The position numbers were made by a program, and so were the translations under genes. The notes beneath the pieces were generated by a model. That model did no database searches. It had not been told where the DNA came from and saw nothing but the letters and a program-made list of their open reading frames with translations. Below are positions 1 through 7,924 of a DNA stretch of 64,000 bases, one piece after another (position 1 is the stretch's first letter; each line of letters starts with the position of its first letter). Source of the DNA: Paracoccaceae bacterium (GTDB lineage Bacteria > Pseudomonadota > Alphaproteobacteria > Rhodobacterales > Rhodobacteraceae); the NCBI GenBank assembly GCA_014323795.1, contig JACONK010000018.1, positions 62,001 to 126,000 of the forward strand, given 5' to 3'.

Positions 1-327
1 GTCACCGTCGCGGCGGCCAAACAGCGTGTCGTCGCCGGAACCGCCATCCAGGCCATCATTCCCCGACCCGCCATACAGCGTGTCGTTGCCGAAACCGCCA
101 GACAGCAAGTCATCCCCGCCGTACCCGTATATACGGTCGTTGCCGGCCTGGCTCCAGTTATAGTCAGCACCGCCGGTGCCGTGGCCTTCACGCACGATCA
201 GGCCGGCCCAGTAATCATCCCACGCCTGCAAGTAGGCGTCCGTAGCCTGTCCGGACTCATCCCGCTTGACCCCGTCAAACGAGGGAAAATGAAACTGGGG
301 AAAATTAAACCTGGAACCGGTTCTCAT
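1..327 (-). CDS. RTX-type calcium-binding protein, N-terminal part (cut by window edge)
   Basis: Reading frame open from an ATG at 327 to the first base of the window, 109 codons, so the C-terminus lies outside. A ribosome site (AGAAGGA) sits about 7 bases before the ATG. The first 60 residues are not repetitive; from about residue 66 glycine/aspartate nonapeptides appear ([29 protein letters not shown]), the Ca2+-binding beta-roll of RTX exoproteins. Such proteins are usually secreted by a type I system through a C-terminal signal, which cannot be seen here. There is no N-terminal signal peptide, as expected for type I substrates. It lies 57 bases downstream of the RTX gene ending at 385 on the same strand, so the two may be co-transcribed paralogues. 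Family call is firm; the function of the exoprotein is unknown. Confidence 0.85.
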   Translation of the reverse strand, partial: MRTGSRFNFPQFHFPSFDGVKRDESGQATDAYLQAWDDYWAGLIVREGHGTGGADYNWSQAGNDRIYGYGGDDLLSGGFGNDTLYGGSGNDGLDGGSGDDTLFGRRDGD

Positions 328-384
328 GGGTGTGTCCTTCTGTTTTGGATTCGCGTTTTATCGAATCACGGTTCGTCTTTGCTT

Positions 385-1809
385 TCAAGCCTGAATGAAC
401 TCAAAGTGGCTTTCTGTCAGTTCCCCCAGGTCCACATTCATGAGGGTGATGCTGCTGCTGTCCGCGCTTTCCCAGGATAAAACCACATTCTCATTTTCCG
501 CTTTTATGTCCAGATCATTGAAACCGATTTCCGTAGCAACATATCCGATCTTTATCTTGTCCACCCCGGTTACGAAGTCGGTGATGGCTTCGGTGGCCTG
601 AAACACGAAGGTATCCGCGCCGTCTCCGCCAGTGTCGGGGCCGCCGCCAGTCAGCACGTCACTGCCGGCACGACCGTTTAGCCTGTCTGTGCCAGTGCCG
701 CCGTCCAGCGTGTCGTTATCCAGACCACCTTCCAGCATGTCATCGCCCACGCTGCCGTAAAGCCTGTCAGTGCCGCCCTGGCCCCGGAGCACGTCGTGGC
801 CCGCGCCACCGTCCAGCATGTCGGCACCAGGACCGCCGTTCAGTTCGTCGCCGCCACTGTCGCCGAACAGCACATCATCGCCAACGCCGCCGTGCAGCGT
901 GTCTTTGCCGCTGCCGCCGTAAAGCCGGTCAGGGCCACCCGCGCCGTTTAGCACGTCATTCCCGTCCCCGCCCCAAAGATCGTTGATAAATTCGTTTCCG
1001 GTCAGCGTGTCGTTATGGTTGGAGCCAATCAGGTGCTCGATATGCGTGAGCGTGTCGTCCGCCGCGTGGCCACCGGAGTTGTTGTCATTATCACTCAGAT
1101 CAACCGTCACGCCATTCACGCCATTCGGGGAGTTTGCGTCTGCCGGGGAGTTTTCATAGGTGGCCACGTCCCACCCATCGCCGCCGTCCAGCACGTCGGC
1201 CCCCGGGCCACCCTCCAGCGTGTCACGGCCAGCACCGCCTTTCAGAGTGTTCGCAGCGTCATCCCCGGTCAGCGTGTCGTCATACGCGGAGCCCGTCAGG
1301 TGCTCAATGTTTTTAAGCGTGTCGCCCTGCGCGTGGCCCTCTTTCCCCTCGATGGGTTTGCCGTTTTCATCCCTGGCCAGGCTCACTTCCACGCCCTGCG
1401 GGGAGTTTGCGTAGGTCGCCCAATCCTCCCCCGCGCCACCGTCCAGGCTGTCCTCGCCATCACCGCCCTCAAGCGTGTCATGGTCAGCACCGCCCTCCAG
1501 CGTATCATCGCCGCCGGCACCGCCCAGTTTGTCATTCCCTGGACCGCCTTTCAGGATGTCGTTGCCGCCCTTCCCCCAAATCTTGTCATTCCCGCCCCGG
1601 CCATCCAGCGTGTTATCCCCGTGATTGCCTACCAGGCGGTCGTTATATTTCGTGCCCTTCACATGCTGGATGATATTCGGGTCCAATTCTTGCCGGGGCA
1701 GGTTCGGGCCTTCCCAGGGTTTTTCGGCCTGGCTCTTGCGTTCCGCATGCGGGGGCTTCGCCGTCCTCCCAAAGACAGGCGCGGGGAAAACTGCTCTTGC
1801 GTTCCGCAT
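385..1809 (-). CDS. RTX calcium-binding protein with type I secretion-like C-terminus (5' end out of frame)
   Basis: The open frame covers 474 codons. About residues 55-390 are RTX nonapeptide repeats in several blocks (GGNDILKGGPGNDKLGG and relatives), separated by three non-roll segments of the type GV.V.L...G.A.GDTL..IEHL.GS that are common in Rhodobacterales RTX proteins. The last 80 residues (DTFVF...ITDFVTGVDKIKIG..., ending FEFIQA) look like the peptidase-M10/serralysin C-terminal region that carries the type I secretion signal. The frame's first codons lie inside a duplicated segment (1732-1822) and are unlikely to be the native start: the natural start is probably at 1960 or 1930 in another frame, reached if one 61-bp unit is removed. 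No catalytic domain is seen. The protein would be extracellular, role unknown. Confidence 0.8.
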   Translation of the reverse strand: MRNARAVFPAPVFGRTAKPPHAERKSQAEKPWEGPNLPRQELDPNIIQHVKGTKYNDRLVGNHGDNTLDGRGGNDKIWGKGGNDILKGGPGNDKLGGAGGDDTLEGGADHDTLEGGDGEDSLDGGAGEDWATYANSPQGVEVSLARDENGKPIEGKEGHAQGDTLKNIEHLTGSAYDDTLTGDDAANTLKGGAGRDTLEGGPGADVLDGGDGWDVATYENSPADANSPNGVNGVTVDLSDNDNNSGGHAADDTLTHIEHLIGSNHNDTLTGNEFINDLWGGDGNDVLNGAGGPDRLYGGSGKDTLHGGVGDDVLFGDSGGDELNGGPGADMLDGGAGHDVLRGQGGTDRLYGSVGDDMLEGGLDNDTLDGGTGTDRLNGRAGSDVLTGGGPDTGGDGADTFVFQATEAITDFVTGVDKIKIGYVATEIGFNDLDIKAENENVVLSWESADSSSITLMNVDLGELTESHFEFIQA

Positions 1810-1822
1810 GCGGGGGCTTCGC
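1732..1822. repeat. Two 30-bp direct repeats, offset 61 bp, inside the RTX 5' region
   Basis: Identical 30-bp copies lie at 1732-1761 and 1793-1822, beginning GCTCTTGCGTTCCGCATGCG on the plus strand. The offset (61) is not a multiple of three, so gain or loss of a unit switches the downstream RTX frame relative to its upstream start. Confidence 0.9.
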
Positions 1823-1960
1823 AGGCTTGTCCGCCGGTTTAACCACCTTCAGTCGCACCCGGAAGCCACCTTCCGGCTGTGGAAGCCGCGCAAGGTCCGC
1901 AGTCGCGTTGTTCGTGTTCGTATCGGTCATGGCCAAAGCCTTTTCCATTTTCCGGCGCAC
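1793..1960 (-). pseudogene. Detached 5' end of the RTX gene at 385-1809
   Basis: A frame starting at ATG 1960 (or ATG 1930) encodes a plausible non-repetitive N-terminus (MTDTNTNNATADLARLPQPE...) and runs into AKPPHAERKS, the same residues found near the start of the RTX frame. The two frames differ by one base modulo three, exactly the effect of the 61-bp offset between the two copies of a 30-bp direct repeat. Deleting one unit joins this N-terminus to QAEKPWEGP and the RTX repeats. The RTX gene is therefore either broken or switchable by slippage between the repeats. The joining is an inference from frame arithmetic and repeated residues. Confidence 0.65.
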
Positions 1961-2209
1961 CGCAAGGCCCGTGCGGGGAATTTTTCAGCCTGCAGGTTCA
2001 GGCACCCATGGCGGCTCACCTGCCCCGTGACACCAATATATGCCGCCTGCCTGTTGCCGTCAACCCATGGTTCAAAAAAATTCAGGACATTGCCCGGGGT
2101 GCCAGTCAGGTACCGGTTGAATCGGCGGTCCGGACGGGCCATCCTCCGTATCGGTGCCGGGGCCGAACGGGCGCGGTACGCGCGCGGGGGCCGGGACAGG
2201 GAAAAGAAC

Positions 2210-2677
2210 ATGACAGACGACATCAGAACAACGGCAGAGGCCGTTGAAGCTGCCGCCCTGGAAGAGCTGTACGCCGTGCAGGTCGGGGAAGACGGCCAAA
2301 CCAGGTCGGAAAACCGGGTCACATCCGGTGCCGGTCCGCGCAATGTCGCGCAGAAATCACCGGCTGAATGGGCCTATGAGCGGATTGTGCTTTATATCCG
2401 GAAATTCGAGGAAACGCTCGATTCCGACCACGAGGTTGGCATCAGCTATGCCGGGGCCGGGGCCGGCCGCCTGCGCATCCAGGGCATGGGTTTTTTCGGG
2501 CCGGACATCATCACCTTTTACGGACAGGCCCCTGACAGGTCAAAAACCCAATTGGTGCAGCATGTCAGCCGGTTGAACGTGATGCTGGTCGCCGCACCGA
2601 AAGAAAACGCCCGCGCGGCACCGATGCGAATCGGTTTTGCCCTGCAGGCGGAACTTGACGGGAAAACCCCCAAATAG
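2210..2677 (+). CDS. DUF6173 family protein
   Basis: 155 residues from the ATG at 2210 (MTDDIRTTAEAVEAAAL...). The first 50 residues are low in structure; from about residue 55 the protein carries AEWAYERIVLYIRKFEETLD, then EVGISYAGAGAGRLRIQGMGFFGPDIITFYG and a tail SKTQLVQHVSRLNVMLVAAPK, the pattern I associate with the alphaproteobacterial DUF6173 family. Length is typical. No signal peptide or membrane segment is visible and the biochemical role is unknown. Longer readings starting upstream at 1625 run through the RTX 5' region and are rejected. The family assignment comes from memory of the pattern and would need a profile search. Confidence 0.75.
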   Translation: MTDDIRTTAEAVEAAALEELYAVQVGEDGQTRSENRVTSGAGPRNVAQKSPAEWAYERIVLYIRKFEETLDSDHEVGISYAGAGAGRLRIQGMGFFGPDIITFYGQAPDRSKTQLVQHVSRLNVMLVAAPKENARAAPMRIGFALQAELDGKTPK

Positions 2678-2794
2678 CAGGCGTCCCAAGGGGGGGGTGC
2701 CCGAGGGATGTGCAGGCGCGCGAAAACCGGTTGAAATCCCCCGCCTGTTCGGCCACACTGCCGCAAAGCCAACACATCAGCCAGGGGAGGCACG

Positions 2795-2929
2795 ATGGCA
2801 GAGCACGAACATGGGTCCATGCCCATCGCGGAACAGCAAAAGACATTCAGGGGGTTTATCCGCTGGTCAATCAGGGTCAGCGCCGGCTGCATCGCGGTGC
2901 TGGTCTTTCTGGCGCTTTTCAACTCCTAG
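2795..2929 (+). CDS. aa3-type cytochrome c oxidase subunit IV
   Basis: A 44-residue gene, MAEHEHGSMPIAEQQKTFRG followed by one membrane helix (about residues 24-42) and a stop at 2927-2929. The N-terminal MAEHEHGSM...EQ.KTF.GF pattern is the signature of the small fourth subunit of the Paracoccus/Rhodobacter aa3 oxidase, an inner-membrane accessory subunit of the terminal oxidase with no known catalytic role. A strong ribosome site (GGGGAGG) lies 4 bases before the ATG. Its last 63 bases overlap the 3' end of the opposite-strand cbiX-like gene. The catalytic oxidase subunits are not in this window. Confidence 0.9.
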   Translation: MAEHEHGSMPIAEQQKTFRGFIRWSIRVSAGCIAVLVFLALFNS

Positions 2930-4048
2930 CCGGGTCGGCAGGGATGTTGCGCCCCGGGCGGCGCGTTCCTGTCTGATCACCTCGTCGGGGAACTGGCTCA
3001 TGAAGCAGCAGCAGACCCCTTCGTCAATCATGGTGCGGGGGCCGTTGGGATGGGCGATGTGCCGGTAGGCCCCGTGTCCGTGTCCGTGTCCGTGCCCGTG
3101 TCCGTGTCCGTGATGGTGATGCCCGTGCCCCCCGTGCCCATGGCCGTGGTCGTGGCTCCGGTCACCGGCGGCCTCATCATCCAGCGGGTCGCGATATTCC
3201 GCGTGGTGGTGGTGGACGGTGACCTCTCCCCTTGCCAGGCGCGCCCTGAAATCCGCCATCAGATCCGCGCTGTCGGCGATCGTTCCGGCCTCTGCCTCCG
3301 CGATGCGGGCGAGGAAGGTGTTGATGACGTGCTCATGATCGGCCAGGTAGCGGGCTTTCAGGAAGGTCACGGCCGGGTGTGCCGCCGCCACCCGATCCAC
3401 GTAGCCGTAAATGCGATCAACCAGGCGCCCTGTGAAAAGGAAATAAGGGGCCACCACAACCCGTTTGAAACCGAGCCGGAGTGCCAGTTCCAGCCCGCGC
3501 CCCACCGACGGGAAGGTCACGCCGGAATATACTGTTTCCGACCAGCCGAAGCCCAGGTTTTCTGTCACGATCCGGGCCAGACGCGCGGCCTCCGCGTTGG
3601 CGAGCGTGTCCGACGTGCCGCGGCCGACAACCACCAGCATGGTATCGTAAAGCGCGCCGTCATGGACGTGCGCCAAGCCCAGGGCCTCCAGAATGCGCGT
3701 CTCAAAGGCGGCGATCATCTGCGGATGCAGGCCAAGTTCGCGCCCGTAGGACAGGCGCAGCCCCGGGGTCTTTTCCTGGTAGGTCGTCAGTACCGAAGGG
3801 ATATCATTTCTGGCGTGTGTCGCGGCAAACAGCATGCCCGGCACGGCAACAACCCTGTCCACGCCTGCGGCACACAAGGCGTCCAGCCCCATATGAATGC
3901 TGGGTGCGGAATATTCCAGAAAGCCGTATTCCACCGGCGTATCCGGAAGCCGCGCCCGCACCCCCCGGGCGAGCAGGCCAAATTCCTGTTTCGCTGATTT
4001 GGCGCGGCTTCCATGCCCGCAGATCATGATACCGGTTTTGCCGGCCAT
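2867..4048 (-). CDS. cbiX: CbiX-type sirohydrochlorin cobaltochelatase with His-rich C-terminal region
   Basis: 393 residues from ATG 4048, chosen because GGAGG stands 5 bases upstream; an in-frame ATG at 4096 has no such site. The N-terminus (GIMICGHGSRAKSAKQEF, metal-binding HGS motif) and a second half-domain beginning near residue 135 (LVVVGRGTSDTLANAEAARL) match the two-lobed CbiX chelatase that inserts Co2+ into sirohydrochlorin in B12 synthesis. From about residue 275 come a HHHH cluster, a long run of His-Gly pairs and a terminal part with a CCC triplet (GVCCCF), recalling the His-rich and Fe-S-binding tail of long CbiX proteins. The His tract probably stores or buffers metal (inference). 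The final 20 codons overlap the oxidase subunit IV gene on the other strand. Other cob genes are absent here. Confidence 0.85.
   Translation of the reverse strand: MAGKTGIMICGHGSRAKSAKQEFGLLARGVRARLPDTPVEYGFLEYSAPSIHMGLDALCAAGVDRVVAVPGMLFAATHARNDIPSVLTTYQEKTPGLRLSYGRELGLHPQMIAAFETRILEALGLAHVHDGALYDTMLVVVGRGTSDTLANAEAARLARIVTENLGFGWSETVYSGVTFPSVGRGLELALRLGFKRVVVAPYFLFTGRLVDRIYGYVDRVAAAHPAVTFLKARYLADHEHVINTFLARIAEAEAGTIADSADLMADFRARLARGEVTVHHHHAEYRDPLDDEAAGDRSHDHGHGHGGHGHHHHGHGHGHGHGHGHGAYRHIAHPNGPRTMIDEGVCCCFMSQFPDEVIRQERAARGATSLPTRLGVEKRQKDQHRDAAGADPD
3072..3112. repeat. GTGTCC-type hexanucleotide tract coding for His-Gly repeats
   Basis: A near-perfect hexanucleotide run (CCGTGT/CCGTGC units) in the cbiX-like gene; on the coding strand it gives alternating His and Gly codons. 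Unit gain or loss would keep the frame and only change the length of the metal-binding tail. Confidence 0.8.
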
Positions 4049-4145
4049 GGCATCCTCCGTCACCCGCTGCCCCCTTGCCCGCGCATGTGCCCCCAAGGGG
4101 CAGGGATGCCCGTTACCCCGGGCAGGCCGGCATCCCCCGTGTCCG

Positions 4146-4496
4146 TCACCCCGGCCCGAACAGTTCGCGCAGAACCGGCAACGCCACCAGCGCGATGATT
4201 ACCCCGCCGATCACCTTCATCCAGCGCAGTTCGGCCTTCATCTCTGCCCGGAATTCAGCCATTTCGGTTTCTATCCGGCCCAGCCGTGCCTTCACCCCGG
4301 CCATTTCGTTTTCCACCCGGTCCAGCCGTGCCTTCACCCCGGCCACTTCGGTCTTCAGCCCGGCCATTTCGGTCTTCACCCCGGCCAGGCCAGCCCGGTC
4401 GGGCCGATGCAACGAGGCAATGGCCTCCGCCTGTTTGCGGGCTATCCCGGCTTCTTCCAGCGTACGGGCGGCGGCCAGCGTGTCAAGGCTGTCCAT
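4146..4496 (-). CDS. Small coiled-coil protein with C-terminal membrane anchor (DUF1640-like)
   Basis: 116 residues from ATG 4496, preceded by GAGGGGG. Three parts are visible: an N-terminal module (LAAARTLEEAGIARKQAEAI, residues 6-25), a coiled coil of 7- and 14-residue repeats (TEMAGLKTEVAGVKARLDRV..., residues 38-90) and a membrane helix (MKVIGGVIIALVALPVL) near the end. The same N-terminal module occurs at 30466 and 31206, so this belongs to a local paralogous family resembling DUF1640/CCDC90-like coiled-coil proteins. Function unknown; probably inner-membrane anchored. It lies between the cbiX-like gene and the mevalonate operon on the same strand, without obvious coupling to either. Confidence 0.7.
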   Translation of the reverse strand: MDSLDTLAAARTLEEAGIARKQAEAIASLHRPDRAGLAGVKTEMAGLKTEVAGVKARLDRVENEMAGVKARLGRIETEMAEFRAEMKAELRWMKVIGGVIIALVALPVLRELFGPG

Positions 4497-4870
4497 TGCG
4501 CGTTCTTCCCCCTCTCTAGCGACCCCATGTCTGCCAAGCAGATAGCATAACGGCAGACCGGCGGCAAGACCCGTGTCAGAAATCCTGCAGATGCGCGCCC
4601 CTTTCCCGCGGCCTGCAGTGCGGCAGCGCAATCGGCAGGGTTCGGCCGGGCGGCACACCTGGAACCAGGAACAACCGGCGCGGGCCAGGGGCATCCGGCA
4701 AGGCGGGTTCCGGGATCAGCCGCCCGCACCACACCGCCGCCCGGGCCCGTGCGCCACACCGCCGGAAATAACAGCCTGCACGGTAAAGCCGGCGACGACA
4801 CGCTGCACGGCGGCACCGGCAACCACCCGCCGGCGTGCCGACCAGGCTGTGGCCACGACAGACTTGGGCT
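4497..4870. other. Intergenic stretch downstream of the mevalonate operon
   Basis: About 370 bases between the mvd stop and the coiled-coil gene. Apart from a short RTX-like remnant on the plus strand (4761-4823) nothing recognisable was found, and no clear intrinsic terminator for the operon. Confidence 0.5.
4761..4823 (+). pseudogene. Relic of RTX nonapeptide repeats
   Basis: The plus-strand frame through 4749 encodes GNNSLHGKAGDDTLHGGTGN, two clear RTX nonapeptides, then loses all RTX character. No RTX gene surrounds it, so it is a fragment of a former RTX gene or of one moved from elsewhere. Orientation is opposite to the RTX genes at the left edge. Confidence 0.55.
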
Positions 4871-5869
4871 TCAAGGCGGGTCAAAGGGGGCGATCACCCT
4901 GGCCGGCGGGAAGGCCGCCTGCACATCTCTGGCTGCGTTTTCCAAAAAGATCAGCTTCACGTTTGCCCCGGCATCCATCGTGGCATAGGCGACCAGCCCG
5001 TCGGCCCGCGCCCGCCAAAGGGTTTCCAGCACAACCCAGGTTTGCGGCTTGAGATAGATCAGTGCCGGCCGGGCGGCCAGCATCGTGGCATGCATGGCGA
5101 GCGCGTTTGCCTCTGCCGTTTCGCCAAGGGTGCGCAGGTCACGGGCTTCAATCGCGGCGCGCACGTCGGCACAATCCGCCTCTGCCCGCTCAGGCCAGGA
5201 GGCATAAAGCGGGCTGGTGGCCACCGTGCGGTTCATCCCGGCCCGGGACGGGTGCGCCTTTGGCCCGATATCGACGGGGATGACCGCGATACGGAACCCG
5301 GGCCAGATGTCCGGCAGCGGATACCCGTGGCTGTCCGCACCGTCCGGGGCCCGGCCCCTGTCCCAGCGCACAAACCCGTGCCACAGGGATCGGCATGCGC
5401 TGCCGGAGCCGATCCTGGCGAGCTGGCTTTGCCCTGCCGGGTCCAGGTCAGCACCGAACGCCGCGCAGAGCGCCTTTGTCAGCGCCGCAAAGCCGGAGGC
5501 GGAGGAGGCAAGCCCCGCTGCCGTGGGAATCGTGTTTGTCGTGCGGATGTGCAGGGGCGCGTCAAGCCCGCGGCGAAAACGGCCCGCAAACGCCAGTGCC
5601 TTCATCGCAAACGGGCTGGTGCCCGGCAGCCGTTCCCCGTTCAGCCAGACGGCATCCTGCCGGTCGGGGGCAGGTGCAACCCGGGTTATGCTGCCCCAGT
5701 CACGCAGGGATACGGACAGGGAACTGTTGCACGGCAGGTTCAGGGCCGGATCCCGCTTGCCCCAGTATTTTGCCAGGGCGATGTTGCCGGGGGCGCGGGC
5801 CTGCGCCGCCTGCGGCGGGCCGGGGGGGGGCAGAAGCCGGTCAAAAATCATCTGCGCCGCGTCAGTCAT
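4871..5869 (-). CDS. mvd: Diphosphomevalonate decarboxylase
   Basis: 332 residues, the size of the Paracoccus enzyme. It is a GHMP-family kinase-like protein: N-terminal APGNIALAKYWGKRDPALNL and the glycine/serine-rich phosphate loop PTAAGLASSASGFAAL near residue 115, followed by GSGSACRSLWHGFVRW, all hallmarks of mevalonate-5-diphosphate decarboxylase. It converts mevalonate diphosphate plus ATP to isopentenyl diphosphate, CO2, ADP and phosphate in the cytoplasm. Last gene of the operon; its ATG overlaps the pmk stop by 8 bases, so translation is coupled. Confidence rests on motif match and on the operon order. Confidence 0.95.
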   Translation of the reverse strand: MTDAAQMIFDRLLPPPGPPQAAQARAPGNIALAKYWGKRDPALNLPCNSSLSVSLRDWGSITRVAPAPDRQDAVWLNGERLPGTSPFAMKALAFAGRFRRGLDAPLHIRTTNTIPTAAGLASSASGFAALTKALCAAFGADLDPAGQSQLARIGSGSACRSLWHGFVRWDRGRAPDGADSHGYPLPDIWPGFRIAVIPVDIGPKAHPSRAGMNRTVATSPLYASWPERAEADCADVRAAIEARDLRTLGETAEANALAMHATMLAARPALIYLKPQTWVVLETLWRARADGLVAYATMDAGANVKLIFLENAARDVQAAFPPARVIAPFDPP

Positions 5870-6809
5870 GGAATTTCAGCCCTTCCGATGCCACCGGCAC
5901 CGGGGCAAAGCCGTCGGGCACCGCGCCCACGGCAAGGACGCAATCGCCCAGGCCGGCCCCGGATATTTTTGCCGCCATCACCCCCGCCGTTCCGCGTGCC
6001 TGCCGCACCAGCCGCCCGAGGGTGCCGTCTGAAACGCCAAGCTGTTCCATCATGCCCTGATAGGCATTGAGTGCGCGGGCAAACGCCTGCCAGTCCCGGG
6101 CCCGGGCCGCCGCAATCGCCGCCGCCGCCCCGGCCCCCATCCGGGTATAAAGCGCGTCGTGGAAGGCCCGATTGCCCGCCCGGGCCACGGCGATTTTTGC
6201 CAGCACCTCTGCCGTCGGCATTTTGTAACCGCAGTATCCCAGGGCCAGGGCCGGCGGGGCCGGCAGGGCGGCCATTTCCGCCCGCACCCGGTCGGGTGCG
6301 GCGATGAGCATCTCCTCCGGCAGGCGATAGGCCAGGAGTCCGCCGGTCAGGCTTGCCGCCAGATCAGCCCCGCTGCCCCGCCCCTGAATGGTTCGGACAA
6401 TCCGCAGCGCCCGGGTGTGCAGGCCATCGGTGCCGCCCCCCGCAAGCCGCGCAAAGGCACCGAGTGCGGCAATCGTCACGGCAGCGGAGGAACCAAGGCC
6501 CACGGCAGGATTGATGTCTGATGCGACGGATACCTCAACCCCGCCGGGCAGCTGTGCCGCGAACAGGGCAAGTGCGGCCCGGATAAAACGATAGGGGCCC
6601 GCCGGTTTCAGGTCTTTCATGCGGAAACGGCCCGGGCCCGCAAGGTCGGAACGGATGGACAGCATGCCATCCGAGCGCGGCGCGGCGTGCAGTTTCACCC
6701 GCCCCTCAATTGCGCAAACCATCGCGGGATGACCATAAACCACGGCGTGTTCGCCGATGATGAAGGCGGACCCGGGGGCAGAGGCAGTGATGTGCGCGGG
6801 GACGTTCAC
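5862..6809 (-). CDS. pmk: Phosphomevalonate kinase (GHMP family)
   Basis: 315 residues from GTG 6809. This start overlaps the mvk stop in the sequence GTGA and matches the usual family N-terminus (ITASAPGSAFIIGEHAVVYG); a frame start at 6848 would add 13 Gly/Pro-rich residues inside mvk. The GHMP ATP loop is INPAVGLGSSAAVTIA (about residue 105) and the C-terminal motif AKISGAGLGDCVLA. It phosphorylates phosphomevalonate to diphosphomevalonate. The assignment as pmk rather than mvk follows from the order known in Paracoccus zeaxanthinifaciens, since both are GHMP kinases. Fifth gene of the operon. Confidence 0.9.
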   Translation of the reverse strand: MNVPAHITASAPGSAFIIGEHAVVYGHPAMVCAIEGRVKLHAAPRSDGMLSIRSDLAGPGRFRMKDLKPAGPYRFIRAALALFAAQLPGGVEVSVASDINPAVGLGSSAAVTIAALGAFARLAGGGTDGLHTRALRIVRTIQGRGSGADLAASLTGGLLAYRLPEEMLIAAPDRVRAEMAALPAPPALALGYCGYKMPTAEVLAKIAVARAGNRAFHDALYTRMGAGAAAAIAAARARDWQAFARALNAYQGMMEQLGVSDGTLGRLVRQARGTAGVMAAKISGAGLGDCVLAVGAVPDGFAPVPVASEGLKFHD

Positions 6810-7924
6810 GGGGCCGGGCGCGGGGCCGGGCCCCAGGCGGCCCCGCATCGGGCCACCTGCAGGGGTGCCCAGCGCAGGCCGGGGCTGTCCGCCATCAGTG
6901 CCGCCATGGCATCGGCATCCGGCTGGTGCACCAGCACCATGCCCCCCCGCTCCCCGCGCACGGACCCGGCCCCGCAGATTTTCGCCGCACCGCCGGCGGC
7001 CTTCACCCGGGCGATAAACGCCTGTGTCGCGTCCGGCACGACGCCGATTTTGACCAGCAGTGCGTGATTTTCGCGCAGGATATCAGACACGTCGGCCCCA
7101 CAGACAAGCGCCGCCTGCAACGCTGTCGTGCAGTCCGAAAAACCCTGCCAGAGCCCGGCATCATTGCCATGGGCTGCCCGAACAGTGCTGACGCATTCGC
7201 CGGTTGTGGCATCCGGCAGGCCATGCAGCACCCAATACCAGCCGCAGCCGGTCAGCAGCCCGTGGTGCGGTTCTATGGCCGGATGCGCAACGGCGTCGCC
7301 CTGGGCGCGCACAAGCCCGCCGTATACCACGGCTGCCGCGTCAATCGCCCCGACCTTGCCATGCTGGAGCCGGTCACAGGCCCGAACCCGTTCAAATCGC
7401 TCCCGTTCTGTCTGCGGCAGTTCAAGAAGGTTTTCAAACAGCACGAATGTCGCCGCGATTGTGGCAGAGGAGGATCCCATCCCGGCCCCGACAGGCAGGG
7501 CCGAAGTGCTGCCGAGCTGCCCGGGGGCGGGCCGCGCGCCAATGGCCCCCACGCCCGGCACCGGCGAGTGCTGCATGAGCGACACAAGCGTATAAACCGC
7601 AAGGTCATCGGGCCGTTGCAGGATTTTGTGGACAGGCAGCCGGCCTTTCAGGAATTGCTCAAAACGCCGGTCAAGGCTGCGCTTGAAACCCGACAGCAGT
7701 TTCAGCGGGTAAAACTCTCCCTGGCTGATATCCCTGAAAACCGTCGACAGCCCGGCAGAGATGCGGACAGGCCTGAACCAGACCTCCGCATACCGGCGCA
7801 CGGCGACCGCGAGCGCGGGGGCACCATAGATCACCGCGTGTTCCCCGGAAAGGATCAGCTTGCCCGGGGCGTGGGCCCGGGCGATGTTACCTGCCGGTGT
7901 CAACGTAGTGACGTTTGTGGTCAT
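6806..7924 (-). CDS. mvk: Mevalonate kinase
   Basis: 372 residues from ATG 7924, preceded by GGAAAAG; a TTG one codon upstream is less likely. Motifs are HAPGKLILSGEHAVIYGAPA at residues 18-37, the ATP loop LPVGAGMGSSSATIAA near residue 145 and a C-terminal GGAAKICGAGS. It phosphorylates mevalonate with ATP. It overlaps the hcs 3' end by 38 bases and shares GTGA with pmk. Length agrees with the longer of the two Paracoccus kinases. Fourth gene of the operon. Confidence 0.92.
   Translation of the reverse strand: MTTNVTTLTPAGNIARAHAPGKLILSGEHAVIYGAPALAVAVRRYAEVWFRPVRISAGLSTVFRDISQGEFYPLKLLSGFKRSLDRRFEQFLKGRLPVHKILQRPDDLAVYTLVSLMQHSPVPGVGAIGARPAPGQLGSTSALPVGAGMGSSSATIAATFVLFENLLELPQTERERFERVRACDRLQHGKVGAIDAAAVVYGGLVRAQGDAVAHPAIEPHHGLLTGCGWYWVLHGLPDATTGECVSTVRAAHGNDAGLWQGFSDCTTALQAALVCGADVSDILRENHALLVKIGVVPDATQAFIARVKAAGGAAKICGAGSVRGERGGMVLVHQPDADAMAALMADSPGLRWAPLQVARCGAAWGPAPRPAP

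Noticed and set aside
1015-1842. 275-codon plus-strand frame across the RTX gene
   Set aside because: Antisense to RTX repeats; its periodic composition only reflects the repeats on the other strand.
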